64,000 nt of DNA from Macquaria australasica (Eukaryota; Chordata; Actinopteri; Centrarchiformes; Percichthyidae): assembly GCA_005408345.1 (NCBI GenBank), contig SEMN01000315.1:434001-498000 (forward strand), written 5' to 3'. The position numbers and the translations under genes were made by a program. This document shows, one piece after another, positions 22,076 through 34,702 of this stretch. Positions within the stretch are counted from its first letter, which is position 1; every line of letters starts with the position of its first letter. The notes under the pieces were generated by a model, which saw only the letters and a list, made by a program, of their open reading frames with translations, did not search any database and was not told the origin of the DNA.

Positions 22076-22272
22076 GGGCATTTTCAGAAATGTTACCAGA
22101 AGGTCAACGGCACGATTGGCCTGTTCATGCTGTTGTAAAAGTATAAAAACAGCCCGTTATTCAGGCACAGACGGAGGACAGCCGTCTGTCTGAAGCCCTG
22201 TGGTGGAAACGGGGATGACCTCTCCTACCGGCTGTTTGCTACGCCTCCTTCCTCTGTACTGACAGTTTCTGG

Positions 22273-22287
22273 CCACTGGGAGGCGCC
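22273..22287 (+). promoter_or_regulatory. Weak CTCF-like site upstream of klhl26
   Basis: CCACTGGGAGGCGCC fits the CTCF core CCASYAGRKGGCRSY at 13 of 15 positions. It lies about 220 bp upstream of the klhl26 start. Low specificity by sequence alone. Confidence 0.25.
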
Positions 22288-22334
22288 ACCGTGACATGTC
22301 TACAGGTGCACTGGTTCCTATGGAGCTTGACCCC

Positions 22335-22840
22335 AGCCAGTGGTGGAACAGGTAGGCCTCTTCAGATCCTTTTTCTTAAGTTTTCTTGAGTAAAGGTAGT
22401 AAATTCTCTACTGTAAGTAAAAGTGCTGCATTCAACCTCTTCCTGAAGTAATAGTACAAAAGCATTTTCAGCAAAATGTACTTAAAGTATCAGAAGTTTA
22501 AAACAAAAAAGTATAAAAAGTAAAAGTACTCATTTATTTTAATTTCTTGGTTGATTTTTGATGCATTAATGTGTAAGTAGCATTCTACTGTTATAGTTGC
22601 CCACGGTGGAGCTAGATTTTGTTTCTCTATATACTGTTGGGACGTATCTATAACTGTGCATCTTATTTTATAAATTTATCTCATGTTTTAATATGTAAAA
22701 TCTAAAACTGTAACCGGAACTGTAGCTTTAAAATAAATTTAGCAGAGTAGCTTACAAGTACAACATTTCCCTCTGAAATGTAGTGGAGTAGAATGGACAT
22801 ACAGTACTCAAGTAAAGTACTTCAAACTTGTTCTTAGTCT
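22335..22840 (+). repeat. Dispersed AAGTAC-rich DNA element, copy 1
   Basis: Begins CAGTGGTGGAACAGG and contains CTTGAGTAAAGGTAG, repeated AAGTAAAAGTAC-type words, CTCTGAAATGTAGTGGAGTA and an end with AGTACTCAAGTAAAGTACTT. It matches the family also seen at 40268-41470, a common fish non-autonomous DNA element (probably hAT). Confidence 0.6.
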
Positions 22841-22849
22841 ACACTCTCT

Positions 22850-23030
22850 GTAGATCAACCTGCTCAGCCATGCAGAGTGCAGCCTCCAGCTCCCACAGTC
22901 CAAAGACATGCAGGTTTGGCTAATTGGTGATTTTAAATTGCCAGAGTGTGTGAATGTGCGTGTAAATGGTAGTCTGTCTATATGTGTTAGTTCTGTGATA
23001 GACGGGCAACCTGTCCAGGTGGGCTGTATA
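22850..23030 (+). repeat. L2-like dispersed repeat fragment, copy 1
   Basis: Contains CTCCCACAGTCCAAAGACAT, GTGTGAATGTGCGTG and GATAGACGGGCAACCTGTCC, words of a very common fish LINE-related 3' repeat. A copy in the opposite orientation is at 37365-37565. No reverse transcriptase remains. Confidence 0.65.
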
Positions 23031-24409
23031 GATAATACATATTGGATGGGAATTAAAAGTGAAACATCTCTAGTTCCTTTGTCCTCAAAGATTATACATA
23101 TGCCGGGTATAAGCCAGGTGATAGTACCTGTTATTCATGAGGAACTTTTTGTCTTTTTGTCAACCAAAGACTCTTTGTGAGGATGATGTTGGAATTAAAA
23201 AAGACACAGTAATTACCTTATATAGTAACAGATCAAAATATCACAAAACAAGCAGGAGCCTATCATGTTTCTTCAGGAGTCCAAATGAGTATAATAATAT
23301 CCACCATAGCTTTTAACAGTGCCATATATTCAAAAGTTTAATAAACACGTATTGGACAAAAGAAGAAAGATTGTTCAGGGAAGTTATGTGAGCTGCACTA
23401 AATCATCCTCCTCTCCAGTGCTGCTCTTGTACACGTGAACAAAAGTCCCCTTTTCAAAATGAAAGTGCAAGTGATTGTGACAGTATGAAACTGTAAGTTG
23501 TATAAATCGGGAATGGGGAAAAAAAAAAGAGGATGTAAGAGGAGGGGGAGTTGTGGGAGAATGATACCACAACATGCTACACGAGCTGGAAGGATGGTTG
23601 CCTATTAGATATTACAGTTTTAAATAGTATACAATTTTTAACAGATCATTCACAGAGTTACACAAAATTTTATATTATAGGAGAGATGGGAAACCTCCAT
23701 CCACTTCCCTCAAAGTGCTTCTCTTTCCAATCATGCAATACTGTATGTCTAAAATCACTTTCAGCATGGAAACCTAGACCATTTGTCATAACCTTCTCCT
23801 CCTTAATCCTGTCTGTGTCTTTGTCAGTAGAAGTTAATCTGGAAAATAAGCAAATTAAAACCTTATAACTTGATTGATGTTTATGTGACCAATGTGTGTT
23901 GACCATCTCTGCTACACATGGTGGAGGTTGTTGGCCATACAGGTTTACTGCTGAGTATTTCACAGTTTGGGTTTAAGATAAGCCTTTATTGTCCCACAGC
24001 GGGGACATTTTTAAATCCCTCTTTGGTTAAAGTTACATTATTATTCATTATTTTATGATTTTCATTGGTTTTGATTTCATTAGGTTAGATTAAGGCTTTA
24101 GAAAAGAGGATTTTCCTAAATAAAATAGTAGTTAAATAGAGGTTTGCTGAATAGCAATTAAATAAATAAACCTATTGAACTGAATCAGGAGCAAGTGGTC
24201 ACTGGTGCAGCTTACAGCATCATCAAGCTATATTTGTGATATTAACATTGCATCAAATGACACCAATTATGTTATATGAAAAGGTTGCTATCCTGCAAAA
24301 CCCACTGAGAATCAACACTCAACTCTGCTTTACAATAAGCTAAAATCTACCTGTCCAACACAAATATGCAGAGAAAAATTAAAGAAGAGTGGCAATATTA
24401 TACTTTTTC

Positions 24410-24720
24410 TTTATTGTCAAATCCCATGAAAGGACCAAAACAAACAATTTGTCCTGTTGACAAATGCTTCCTGTGTTAAGCCTGATAAATCAGCATCAAA
24501 TGTATATTAATCTGCTGCTGAAAATAGTCCCAAACAAATATACTATTTATTCCCGATTGAGTAACTTTTGCTAAAAACTACAGTGGCCGGCTGTTTTAGG
24601 CAATTACTGAGCCTTTAAAAAAAATGAAACTACATAGTTGCGACCTGTTTTTAAAGTTTTACTTCAGTAGGAACCAGTGGCCCTGGGGCTGAGTGCCACC
24701 AACAGGGCAGGGAAGTCAGA
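24410..24720 (+). repeat. Dispersed family C repeat, copy 1
   Basis: Words ATTGTCAAATCCCATGAAAG, CTGCTGCTGAAAATAGTCCC, CTACAGTGGCCGGCTGTTTT and GGGGCTGAGTGCCACC recur in related form at 45270-45560 (inverted) and 63520-63860. Shorter pieces recur near 28440-28640, 46020-46110 and 49250-49355. Unclassified percomorph interspersed repeat. Confidence 0.55.
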
Positions 24721-25249
24721 AAGTCAAACATCAAACAAGCTTAAAAGTTGCTTGACGCAGGTGTAAGTTGATCTGTAAATGAGAATGTGTCACTGTGACC
24801 AAACAGAAGTTTAAGTACTTTGCTGTAAATTCTACTTCAAACTCCTTGACTGATATCATGATAGTCTGCATGCAGCTCACTTAATGGTGAACACAGAAAC
24901 GTCAGACAGACGTAGGTGTCTGTACTCTGTTGCTGTAGTTTCCGCGGTCTCCTCCGGTATTACTTTGACAGACAACCTGAAGAGAACAGACAGTTGTAGG
25001 GAAATTAACTTTTAAAAAAAAGAAGAATCAACAAAATGACTTCAAAGAGTTGTCACTTTCAGATTGGCTGTTGTGTCTGCCTGCCAAAACGGTGAACACA
25101 ACCTCCCCCCACCCCTGACTCTTGTGGTTTTGCTGCAGCTCCTTTAACTTGAGAGACATGAAACTTTACTGACATTTCTGAGAAAGACAACTGAGTTACA
25201 TGAAGTCAGGTTGAATATATGGACTGTCACATGCTGAACAATAACCCTT

Positions 25250-25260
25250 CTTCACTTTCC
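25250..25260 (-). promoter_or_regulatory. IRF/ISRE-like element just upstream of the il12rb1 start
   Basis: CTTCACTTTCC reads GGAAAGTGAAG on the minus strand, close to the GAAANNGAAA interferon-regulatory motif. It ends about 10 bp before the start codon, so it may lie in the 5' leader. Single short motif, low weight. Confidence 0.2.
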
Positions 25261-25270
25261 ACTATACCTC

Positions 25271-28200
25271 ATGGAAACTTTGAAACGCTGGCGTTCACTA
25301 CATGGATATATTGTTGTGTTTATGTTCCTGACAACGATCAGCAAAGGTAAATAAATATGAAATCCTTTCTTTTTTCTGGTTTTACTACATTTAAGTAACT
25401 TTATGACAGCTTTTGGTTTACTATTAACCTCCATCTGATGGTATCAAGATACAGTGCAGAATACTAATCAGACATATGAAAGTGAGAAGTCTTTAACAGT
25501 AAAACATCAGCCACAAAATATTGGTTAGCTTATCAGCATCATGTGGTTTCCACTAACAGACTGCATCCGCACTATGTTGCTCTGTACAGCCTCCCTGAAG
25601 TGCCAGCCTTTATTGTTTTGTCTAAGTTGATATTTTAGATGTTGGTAGGTTATTTCTTTTTACAAATAGGATGTCTGTTTTCTCAGTTTTGAGCTTAAGT
25701 TTGCTCAGCACAACGGGATGGAGGGGTTCAGTGCTCGGACTGATGGACCAAACCTCTAACCTTGCCTGAATGACAAGTTTGATACGATGTGTAATGTATT
25801 ACAAAGTGCTTCGCAGTAGAAGTATAGAAGTATAATATATTTTAGTATAACTAAAATAAAATGAGAAAATGAAAAGACAGGTAACTTTAAAAGTTTAACA
25901 GCAAAAAAGGTTAAATAAAGTAAGCAAACTTCAGTCATTTTGCTGCGTTGGGTTTGTTGCTGAAGCTGTTTTCTTTAAAGGAAATGTCTTGTTTATTTCT
26001 GAAACAACTCAGTAAAAAAATGTTTAAATTAATAAATGAGATCATTTTGAAATGTGTTACTCCTCAGGGTCAGCATGTGAGGCTCCTTCCAGTCCTCAGT
26101 GCTTCAGAAGAAACATTGACGAAGACGTATACATTTGTGAATGGAGCATGAATACGACTGAGAGCGAAGTCACATTTGACCTTTACTATAAGTGAGTATT
26201 TTATATTATTCTGTGTTTGAGCTGCAGTATTTTAAAATGGTGACATGCTCAACCAACAACCAACAACATGTCCATGCTGATTTTCTGTCTTTAAATCTTT
26301 TTTTATTTTTTTTTGTATTTTGTGAATGTGTATTGCAGTAGCAAATAGACACAGTGGAAACAAACTCTCATAGCTCCTCTCAGTGTGAAAATGAAGAGGT
26401 TGCCTCCAAAATGAACCCCCGTCTGCCACTGAGGGTTTGTTTGTCCAAACGTTCGAACCCACAGAACTTTATTCTAAACTCTAGAGGAGATTGCAAAGTT
26501 TCCAAAAATACTTAATATGTCAGGCTGAATTTTAGGGAGATGTGTCTAAAATGATGCAAAAGATTTTTGGAATATTTGCAGAATCTTGTGTATTGAGGTT
26601 GAGTATTTCACTCATAATATAGGTTTAATGAATAGTTGGAACAAGATTATAAAGTAGAATATATATATATATATACTGTATTTAAGATACAGTGTGAGAT
26701 AATGTGTAGAATAAGATGATTTAAAAAAAAGTTTGACATTTTGGGAATTATGTTTATACGCTTTCTTGCTTAGAGTTAGATGAGAAGATTGATACCTCTC
26801 TCGTGTTTGTATGGTAAATATGAAGGTCCAGCCAGGAGACAGTTAGCTTAGCATAAATACTGGAATCGGGGAAAACAGCTAGATTGGCTCTATTTGAAGG
26901 TAACAGAATCCGCAAACAAAATACAGATTAAACAAATGAGGTATCACATTTTAATTAGTGAGCTTCAGAGTTGCTGGTAGGCCAATTTTGTTACCTTTGG
27001 ACAGAACCAGGCTAGCTGTTCCCCCTGTTTTAACAATCTGATGTAAAGGGATAAACATACACCTTCAGTCTAATGTTGAAGACATGTGAGATGTTGTGTC
27101 ATTTTCACTGCACTCAAAGCTCTACATATTCATCCACAGTGAAACAAAAATTGGGAGCTTTAAGACGACCCGGTCTGAGGTCCCCGAGGAAGAGCTTATC
27201 AAAAATCGCTCAGTTGACATTTGGGTGGAAGCTCACGTGGGATCCTTGATCTGCACGTCAGCCAGGACGTCTGTTGTGCTCAATGTCACAGGTACTGGAT
27301 GCTGCTCTCATTGCACCCGACAACATGGGAGGTTAAAACACACCATTGTCCTTTTTAAGCAACAAGTTAACTGAGAACACATTGATGGCTATTTTTTTTT
27401 TTACTGTAATGTTACTGTAAGTAAAGCACAAAAGTATATAAAGTAAATAAATGTAAAAAATCATACACAAAATATTTTTCTTTTCCTCAACAGTTAAGTA
27501 TGATGCACCACAAAATATTGCCATGTCCTGGTTAAACAACAGCCTCAACTTAACCTGGACAGCAGCAGAGAAGCATCCAGCTTTAGCCGAGATCCGGCTT
27601 CGACGACATCAACACCCCACAGAATCATGGGAGAATGTGAGGCAAATGTTGTTACCAAAGTTAGTGTGTCTGAAGCTGTTTTTCTACATTAATTAACATA
27701 TTTAACCCTTTATCCGTACTGCTGTTACAGAGATTACTAACAACAAATACCACCGATAAGCCTCGTGTGTGTGAGTAGTCTCTTATGTGTCTTCCATCTT
27801 AGTATTTCAAGTTAATTCAGCCTTGTTTTTTGTTTGTTATGGGTTGTATATTTGTGATAAGGCTGGTGTTTTTCTACATTTTTCTGTAGCACTTTTCATT
27901 ACAGCTCGGTAATAATGTGGAAATAGCACGGTAATAGTGTGATAATAAAGAAGTAATAAGTAATACCATGTAATTACCAAAGTAATAACCAGGTAATAGC
28001 TAGCAGGTATTAATGGGTATATCTGGGTAATATTAGACTGAAATTTATGTAACAGGGTAATAAGGGGCCAAAAACAAAGGGTAATAATAGGGAAACACAT
28101 TTAAAGATAATAGTACAGTAGTATAGTAATATTTTGGTAACAATATGGTAACCTGCTAACAGTGCGATATTGGTAATATGGTGACATTAACGGGGTAATA

Positions 28201-31200
28201 ACCTGATAATAATGAGGTAATACAGGTTGATGTTTTCACAGTATTTTAGGGTGTAGGGTATTTCAGTGCATGCCCTCAAAATTACATGAAAATTCTTGGA
28301 AGTCAAAATTGGTAATTTCCATATTATAATGCTGAAAATCATACTCCCTTATGTTCCAAACATTCCTTTTTGTTTGAAGGTAATATTGTCCAAATGATGT
28401 GTTTAATGCTGTGACGTGTTACCAATGCTAAACTTGTAATACTTATGTAATAACCAATGCTAAACTTCCTGTTTGTTTCTGTTTTTGGACGACAATGGAG
28501 TTCTATGGCACTGACTAACATATATCAGACTTTTCACTGGTATAATCGCTGTTAACAGGTTTAATTCATTGTTGTCTTTGGTCTTTTCATGTGATTTGTT
28601 GATAATAGGAAAAATGTAGAATATTACCAGCCTTTTAGCCCATCAGTGATGCTGGGTGTGGTCAGAGGTGAAACCTGAGAAAGGCAGCAAAACTGCTTTT
28701 CAGTCTGGCATTAAGTTACTCTTTAAAGAGGAAAAATAACAATGATTTTAAATGTCTCTGTTTTATTTATTTTTTCTGAACAGACCAGGTCATTGTTGGG
28801 AATCTGCTGAAGCATTCAGCTTACCAGGTTCAAATCAGACATCGGTCCATTCAGCCCACCATCAACCCACTGTGGAGCGACTGGTCAGCTGTGACTACTG
28901 TTCCTACAGGTAAGGTCATAGATTTCATGGTGCATTGGTTGGCACTTTGGACTTTAATTCATTGTTCTGATAGAAATAATTTGGTAAATAAAAAGGTAAA
29001 GGTTTAATCATTTTAAAGTTGCACTAGGCCTAATGTAAAAGTCCAATTAATTTGCAAACATGAATCAAAATGTCACTGCAACAGAGAAGAGCAACAAATC
29101 CCCACTGACTGATATCTGTAACTGACCCCCCTCCCCCAAAACTGTGGTTTCACATATGACTACTAGCCTGAACTAGTCTGCGCACACTGGATATCATAAA
29201 TCAAAGGGGCTCAAGCTGTTCAAATTCTTCAACATAAATGACCTGCTCACTAATATGTTGTGTTTTTGCTGCAGAACTTGAAAAAAAACCTGAACTCACC
29301 ATGACAGCAGAACGTTTAAATGGCACTCGAAAGGTGACACTAACTTGGAAGGTAAGCCGGTGAAGAGAAAAGGACTTAGATTAGACTTAGGTTTAGATTA
29401 ACACAGGTTCTAAAAATTCTTACCTTTCACTCTCACATATTAACTTTGTCCCGTATTGTTTGTTCAGAACATCAAGCATTACAGTTACAAACAATTACAG
29501 TTACGAACTGGTGACTTGATGCGTTAAATTTCAACTGTAAATCCTGGAGAGTATTTTTATTACAGTCTCTATCAACTCTAAATTCCTCATGTACACAATA
29601 CACTTTTAATACAACAGACAAAAATAAATGCAATAAAAATGACTAATGACTATATTTAAAAATCTGGTGGGTACTATTAAACAAGAATTTTTAGCTCCAG
29701 GTTTCCTTGACATTTGATTTTTTTCTTTTGTTTCTGGAGTGTTTTTGTTGAGCTGGCACTTGGCCAAAGAGAGGGGACAAAATATTTGAAAAGTTTTTTA
29801 AAAAAGTATAAAAAAGAAAAGAAGATAATCCAACAATCTGAATATCTGAAACTGAACTTTATAATTAGCATTTTAGCATCTGTATTCAATGAGTTGTTCT
29901 AGATGAAAGCATATAAATGCCCAAAATGTAACATTTTACTTATTTTCCCAAACACTGTACTGGTACCTGATTGTTCATCACAGCAGAAATAGTAATTACC
30001 ACTACTTCTACTACTCTTTCTACTACAGTGCTAATAAACTACTACCTGTAGTAATTCTACTTCTACTACATCTACAACTCACTGCCTCTACACGCTGCTA
30101 AAACATCATCTTAATAATTTGTTTAATCTTAAATTGCATCATAAAACCTCTCTTGGAACAAGGAAATAGTATAATATCTCATAATATCTCATATCTCTCA
30201 ATATATCATGAACATTTTGTACTTTAATTCAGATGATTTTGTGAGAAATGTTGAATTACGCTGGAAGCAGCATGCATAACTTAACAGAATTTAACAGTTT
30301 GCTGTGTTTGTCTGAACTGAGCTCTCTTCTGCTCTTCAGCCGACGCCACATGCAGCAGCAGTCACAGGAGTGACGTACAGACTGGAGGACACACAATCTT
30401 CTCATGGATGTCCTTGTAAGAAAAGGAGACATGACATCAAAATTAATAGATACACCATTAATGTCACGTACTCTGCTGTCAACATCTCTGTTTTCGCCAG
30501 AAATGCAGCAGGGTATTCTCCTACAGCAATCATACAAGTACCGGCCGTACCCGCTGCAGATTTAAAAAGTAGGCCGAAGTGTGTGTGTATTTGTGTGTGT
30601 GTGTGTATTTGAGTGTGTTACATATAATATATATTTATCCTTAAGTTGACCCTAAAGGCTGTTGTTTCTGTTTCTTCCCTGGCAGCTTGTGACAAAACGT
30701 TAGTGGATGAAAAGTTCAATAAGAAAACTTGCCTTGAGTTGTACGAGCTTCAAGATGGAGAGTCAAGGCCAGAAAATGTGATCATTTTAACGGCAAGGAA
30801 GAAAAAAAAAGAACGGAAGCAAATAAGAAAGAGTAAGTTGCATTTAAAGTGCTTTTAACCACACAACTTCATCCCCTCTGCTCTACAGAGGACAAAGATA
30901 ATCCATGGCCTAATTTTGCACCTAATTTAACTGACGGTTTTAAGACATAAGGTGGAAAAACATTATTTTCAGCATTGTTAAATTTTTTTTACCACCATTA
31001 CAAAGATAATTAAAAAGGTCACATTGCAAACCTAAACCGAACGCAGTGGAAATTCAACACCGAACACATCTGTTGGTCTCCATCTCTTCTCTGCTGTCCG
31101 TCAGTTGTTTGTGTCATTAACTCTTATCTTGCTCATTTAATGTTGTGACACGCTTGTATTTGAATTATTTTCTTTGTAAGGCAAACTATAAATCAGTTTG

Positions 31201-34200
31201 ATTCTCTTTCTGTTTCTGTTACAGCCATGAAGGACTACGTTCGCTACCTTTACTTTGAACACATATGTGACCGTGGGACACCACATACAGTTAAAATGTG
31301 CCTGTTTTATCAAAAAGAGGGTAGTAAGTGTCTTTAAATTAGACTTCAATACATTATACATACATTCATACATTATTTGTTGTTGCCCTCCTGGACGACA
31401 CATACACTGTAAGTGTTTTCTGTTCTTTGGTTGAGGTTTGAACAGTAATGAGCTCCTCTTTTTAGCCATGCTAGCTGTGTAGCACTGTGGACATCAGTCG
31501 GTCGCTCCATCCCTTTGGTCCGAAATTGAAATATCTCAACAACTATCACATGAATTGCCATGAAATGTTGTACAGACATTCATGGTCCCCAGAGGATGAA
31601 TCCTAATGACTTTGGTGATGACCTGACATTTCCTCTAGCGCCACCAGCAGGTTGACATTTGTGGGGTTTTTTTTTTGTAAAATGCCTCTACGACTATTGG
31701 ATGGATTGCCATGAAATTTGGGACACACATTCAAGTCTCTCTTGGGATGAATTGTAATAACTTTGGTGAAGCCTTAACTTTCCATATAGAACCATCATCA
31801 GATCAAAATTTTAATCTGTCAAGTACTTTGGTTTATGAAGAAATACGCTGCCTGCAGATGATCCTGGTATAAAATTACCAGGATCATCTGCATAGTTTCC
31901 ACGTTGTACGGCCCATAGAGCAAGTGCACAAGCGTTTCCTTTAGCCCCGCCTCCCAACCGCTCGGTCTCGGGCTCACTCACATGAATGGCAGGCATCAAT
32001 GGCTATTTAAGTGTTCGTACTGGCTAATTGTTGTACCTCAAAAACATAAAAAAGATCCACTGATTTACAGACGTCTCTTTCACAATGTAAGTCTATGGGA
32101 TAAAGTCTTTTGGGGCCAGTGTGCATCACGTGACGGACCTGGAAGTTGCAAAAAATTTAAGACAAAAAATTTAGTAAAGCAAAAAATTTAAGACAAAAGT
32201 ATATTTAGTGTATTTATACTACAGGAGATGCACCAATCCCACCCAAAACCTAAACTCGGGTATTGGCCAATAATGAGCTCCTGGTTTTTCATTTCCAATT
32301 TAAAATCTGTACTTCTCATCTCACTGTGTTCTTCAACATGTATGTACTTTACACGAGGCTGACTAAAAAACAGTATTTGATCTGTCTTGTGTTGCCAGTA
32401 CCCAGGGTGTTTAATGAGATGAGTTGTGGTGCTGGTGCTGATCCTGCAGGTGCATCAGGGTCATAGAGCACAGATAAGTTTGTCTCCATGTACTGTAGAA
32501 GGAAAAAAAAAAAAGCTGTTTTTAACCTAAATAGTTTTTCTTTTTCTCTTCAGTTCCACTCAGAGAACCTCAGAACTTCAGTACTTTTAGTGAAACACAC
32601 AGAATTAACCTGTCTTGGAAAGCGATTCCCTCTGTGGACCACCAAGGTTTCCTCACACACTACAGCCTCTGCAGCGTGAAAATCAGCTCACAGGATAAGC
32701 CGAAAGGTGTGAAGTCAAAAACATTTTGTGGAACTGACAGAGAGGAAACATTTACTTTAATGTGTAACTATTTCTTTTTATTGCAAATGAACAATATTTC
32801 ACCAACTTTTGATGGTGAACTTCTTAATGACAAACTAACTTTCACTTACAGTGTCTGAGAAAATGAAACTTACCAGTAACACAGCTACGTGTGTTTAACT
32901 GTGATGACAACTCTGTAAGTTTTCCCACATCCCCTTTCATCAGAGTGCCGTAACATATCAGCCTCACTGATAAAACACAGTCTGGAAAACTTGACACCAG
33001 GAGCGAAATACAACATCAGCCTGGCCGGAGTGACCCGAGCGGGTGAAGGTCCTAAAGTCACTGTAATTGTCGCCACATGGCCAGAGAAGCCTGTAAATGG
33101 TATCAGACTTACAGAATCAACTCCCTTGTAAATTAAATACAAGTCAATGGTGCAGTTTTTCCACATGTGGGTGCTTATAAATGTTCCCCCCATCTTTCTT
33201 TTTTCCCCCGAAATTAGTGTGGTGGAGTCTCGGCTTGCTGTTGGTGTTCTTTGTAATCTCGGCAATGTGCACCGTTGTCTTGAAGAGGTAGGTGAGCCCT
33301 ACTGTAAATATTCAACATTTAGAGATAAAAGTATTAATAAACCAAACAAAATGAAGTATGCATGAGGACTAAAAGCTCCCGTGCCCCATCTGATTCAAAG
33401 TTATGACACTCTGGCTTTCTTTAAAGCCACTATGTGTAAAATTGTTTTTGCGAGTTTTTAAGTTTTTGTTTGCAGAAAAATGAAACAATCTCGGTGAACA
33501 TTAGTGCAGTCTAAGTGTTTACAGAATAAATGCCAGACATAGCAGCTTTAAGGAGTTTGGGTTGTCCAAGTTGCTGTTTTGTCTGCAATCTTTAAATCAG
33601 CTGTTCATCCTGGATGGCTCTTCTTTTTTTTTTTTTTTTCTTTTTTTTTTTTAATTTCTTCTCTGTTTTAATACTTAGAATCAAAAACAAGATCTTCCCT
33701 CCTGTGCCGACACCTGTTATTCAAAAGTTCACTTCTTATCCAATAGAGAGTCAGGTAAGAGACTGTGCTTTACCAGAGATTTGCAGCTGCTACTGTATGC
33801 ATGTGTGGAGTTTAGCACTTTCTGAAACCCTGGCAGCTGGACCTTTTATTGTCCATAGTGGTGAGATTTGTTTTTCATTGACTTCGACGAAAAAAAAAAA
33901 AAAGGTAAAGCGTAAAAGATTGTAGACAACATACAACATTAAGTGGAATCTAAAAATTAAAAAAAACAACTATAATCTCAGCTTTAAGATTCCAAATTTT
34001 GTAAAAAAAAAAAAAATATATATATATTTTGTGCCAAAGTTATTAAAACGTGCCACCCAGAGGGCAGCAGTTTATCATATCAAACAAATCAGAACATCTG
34101 TGCAGGATTACAGCAAATAAACAATAATAGGTGTAGAGGTTGACTCTGTTTGCTCAGGAAAATTAGTAATTTTTTAGTATTTTATTTCTGAAACATATCC

Positions 34201-34702
34201 AACCTGGTGGCTCAACTTTGTAAAATCCAGTCTAGAGACCACAAGAGGCTGACAGTCTTGTTTATTTGAGTATACTATATGTGGCAGTATTCATAGTACA
34301 GCGCAGACTGAATATGACAGTAAAGTTTGAATCTTGAATCTTGATGCCCTCTGCTAATGTGACCTACAACAGGGGATGCCGGAGACAAAGGAGGAGGTGG
34401 ATGAGCTGACGTTGCACCAGCTACACCCAGAGGGCAAGTCAGTCCCAGAGGACGCAGAGGAGACCACCGTCCTCAGAGGAGAGTGGGATGACGGCACTGA
34501 CGAGGATGTGGAGAATGTGAGGGGTGATTCAAGGATGTCAGGAGGAACCAGTGATGAGGGTTTGAGTGCTGGTTCTACAGATCAGGCACTGAGGAGCTCC
34601 AGAGAGGGAGAAATGACAGATCTGGAAGAGGTGGACAATGAGATCGCCATGCTGATATACAGGAATGGTTTGGTCTTTGATGTGAAGACAGACTCACCTT
34701 AA
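25271..34702 (+). CDS. il12rb1: Interleukin-12 receptor beta-1-like cytokine receptor, 15 coding exons
   Basis: Exons: 25271-25346, 26068-26191, 27140-27291, 27494-27636, 27731-27770, 28784-28909, 29275-29351, 30340-30568, 30686-30832, 31225-31323, 32554-32706, 32944-33099, 33218-33287, 33679-33754, 34373-34702. All are GT-AG and in frame: 1,998 nt, 665 residues (human IL12RB1, 662). Seen: signal peptide about 1-25; Cys29/37/49 with CEW at 49-51; WSDWS at 209-213; three further fibronectin-III-like domains; transmembrane segment about 509-529; Box1 FPPVPTP near 537-543; acidic tail. VKYDAPQ and VTYRL...CPCK match VKYEPP and VTYRL...CPCK of human IL12RB1, which decides the family member. Known role: shared IL-12/IL-23 chain that binds p40 and TYK2. 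Exon 10 could instead end at 31320 in the same phase; I chose A|GTAAGT. Confidence 0.88.
27905..28235 (+). repeat. Degenerate GGTAATA-type short-period array in il12rb1 intron 5
   Basis: Words such as GGTAATAA, AGTAATAA, GGTAATAT and GGTAACA recur every 8-20 bp over about 330 bp with many substitutions. It is not a clean microsatellite and has no fixed period. It lies in a 1-kb intron between exons 5 and 6. Confidence 0.6.
28784..28909 (+). other. il12rb1: il12rb1 exon 6: WSXWS-bearing half of the cytokine-binding module
   Basis: Completes Y179, reads QVIVGNLLKHSAYQVQIRHR and ends with NPLWSDWSAVTTVPT. WSDWS (209-213) is the class I cytokine receptor signature in the second fibronectin-III domain, equivalent to WSKWS in human IL12RB1. 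The exon is preceded by a 40-nt exon (27731-27770) that only fits this frame. Confidence 0.88.
31480..31830 (+). repeat. Dispersed family B repeat, copy 1 (il12rb1 intron 10)
   Basis: Contains GAAATATCTCAACAACTAT, GAATTGCCATGAAATGTTGT, CAGACATTCATGGTCCCCAG and a second module with TGCCATGAAATTTGGGACAC. Shared with 35085-35365 and 48575-48840. Very common in percomorph genomes; class not assigned here. Confidence 0.65.
31854..31891. repeat. Perfect 16-bp inverted repeat (hairpin)
   Basis: GCAGATGATCCTGGTA at 31854-31869 and its exact complement TACCAGGATCATCTGC at 31876-31891 are separated by six bases, TAAAAT. It lies at the downstream edge of the family B repeat in il12rb1 intron 10. It is not followed by a T-run terminator and is in an intron, so it is a structural repeat rather than a terminator. 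Confidence 0.8.
33218..33287 (+). other. il12rb1: il12rb1 transmembrane exon
   Basis: Encodes WWSLGLLLVFFVISAMCTVV, an uninterrupted hydrophobic span, then LK(R). It is bounded by ATTAG and AG|GTAGGT. The following exon (33679-33754) supplies the Box1-type IFPPVPTP for JAK-family (TYK2) binding, compared with LCPPLPTP in human. Confidence 0.87.
34373..34702 (+). other. il12rb1: il12rb1 last coding exon: cytoplasmic tail
   Basis: 110 codons including the stop. Strongly acidic and serine-rich, with one tyrosine (MLIYRNG) near the C-terminus. The tail is about 135 residues in all, longer than the roughly 90 of human IL12RB1. The sequence around that tyrosine is not a canonical STAT-docking motif; signalling is expected to come from TYK2 on Box1 and from the partner chain. 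Confidence 0.85.

Larger units (their letters stand above)
23031..25270. other. klhl26-il12rb1 intergenic DNA
   Basis: AT-rich. It contains one copy of a dispersed repeat at 24410-24720. The segment 24880-25270 is the likely il12rb1 promoter and 5' leader. No exon was recognised in the rest. Confidence 0.6.

Noticed and set aside
21675..22146. Two overlapping plus-strand open frames of 130 codons
   Set aside because: Antisense shadows of the CpG-rich klhl26 first exon and promoter.
28048..28062. TAACAGGGTAAT resembles part of the I-SceI homing endonuclease site
   Set aside because: Only 12 of 18 bases, inside a degenerate GGTAATA array where such words arise by chance.
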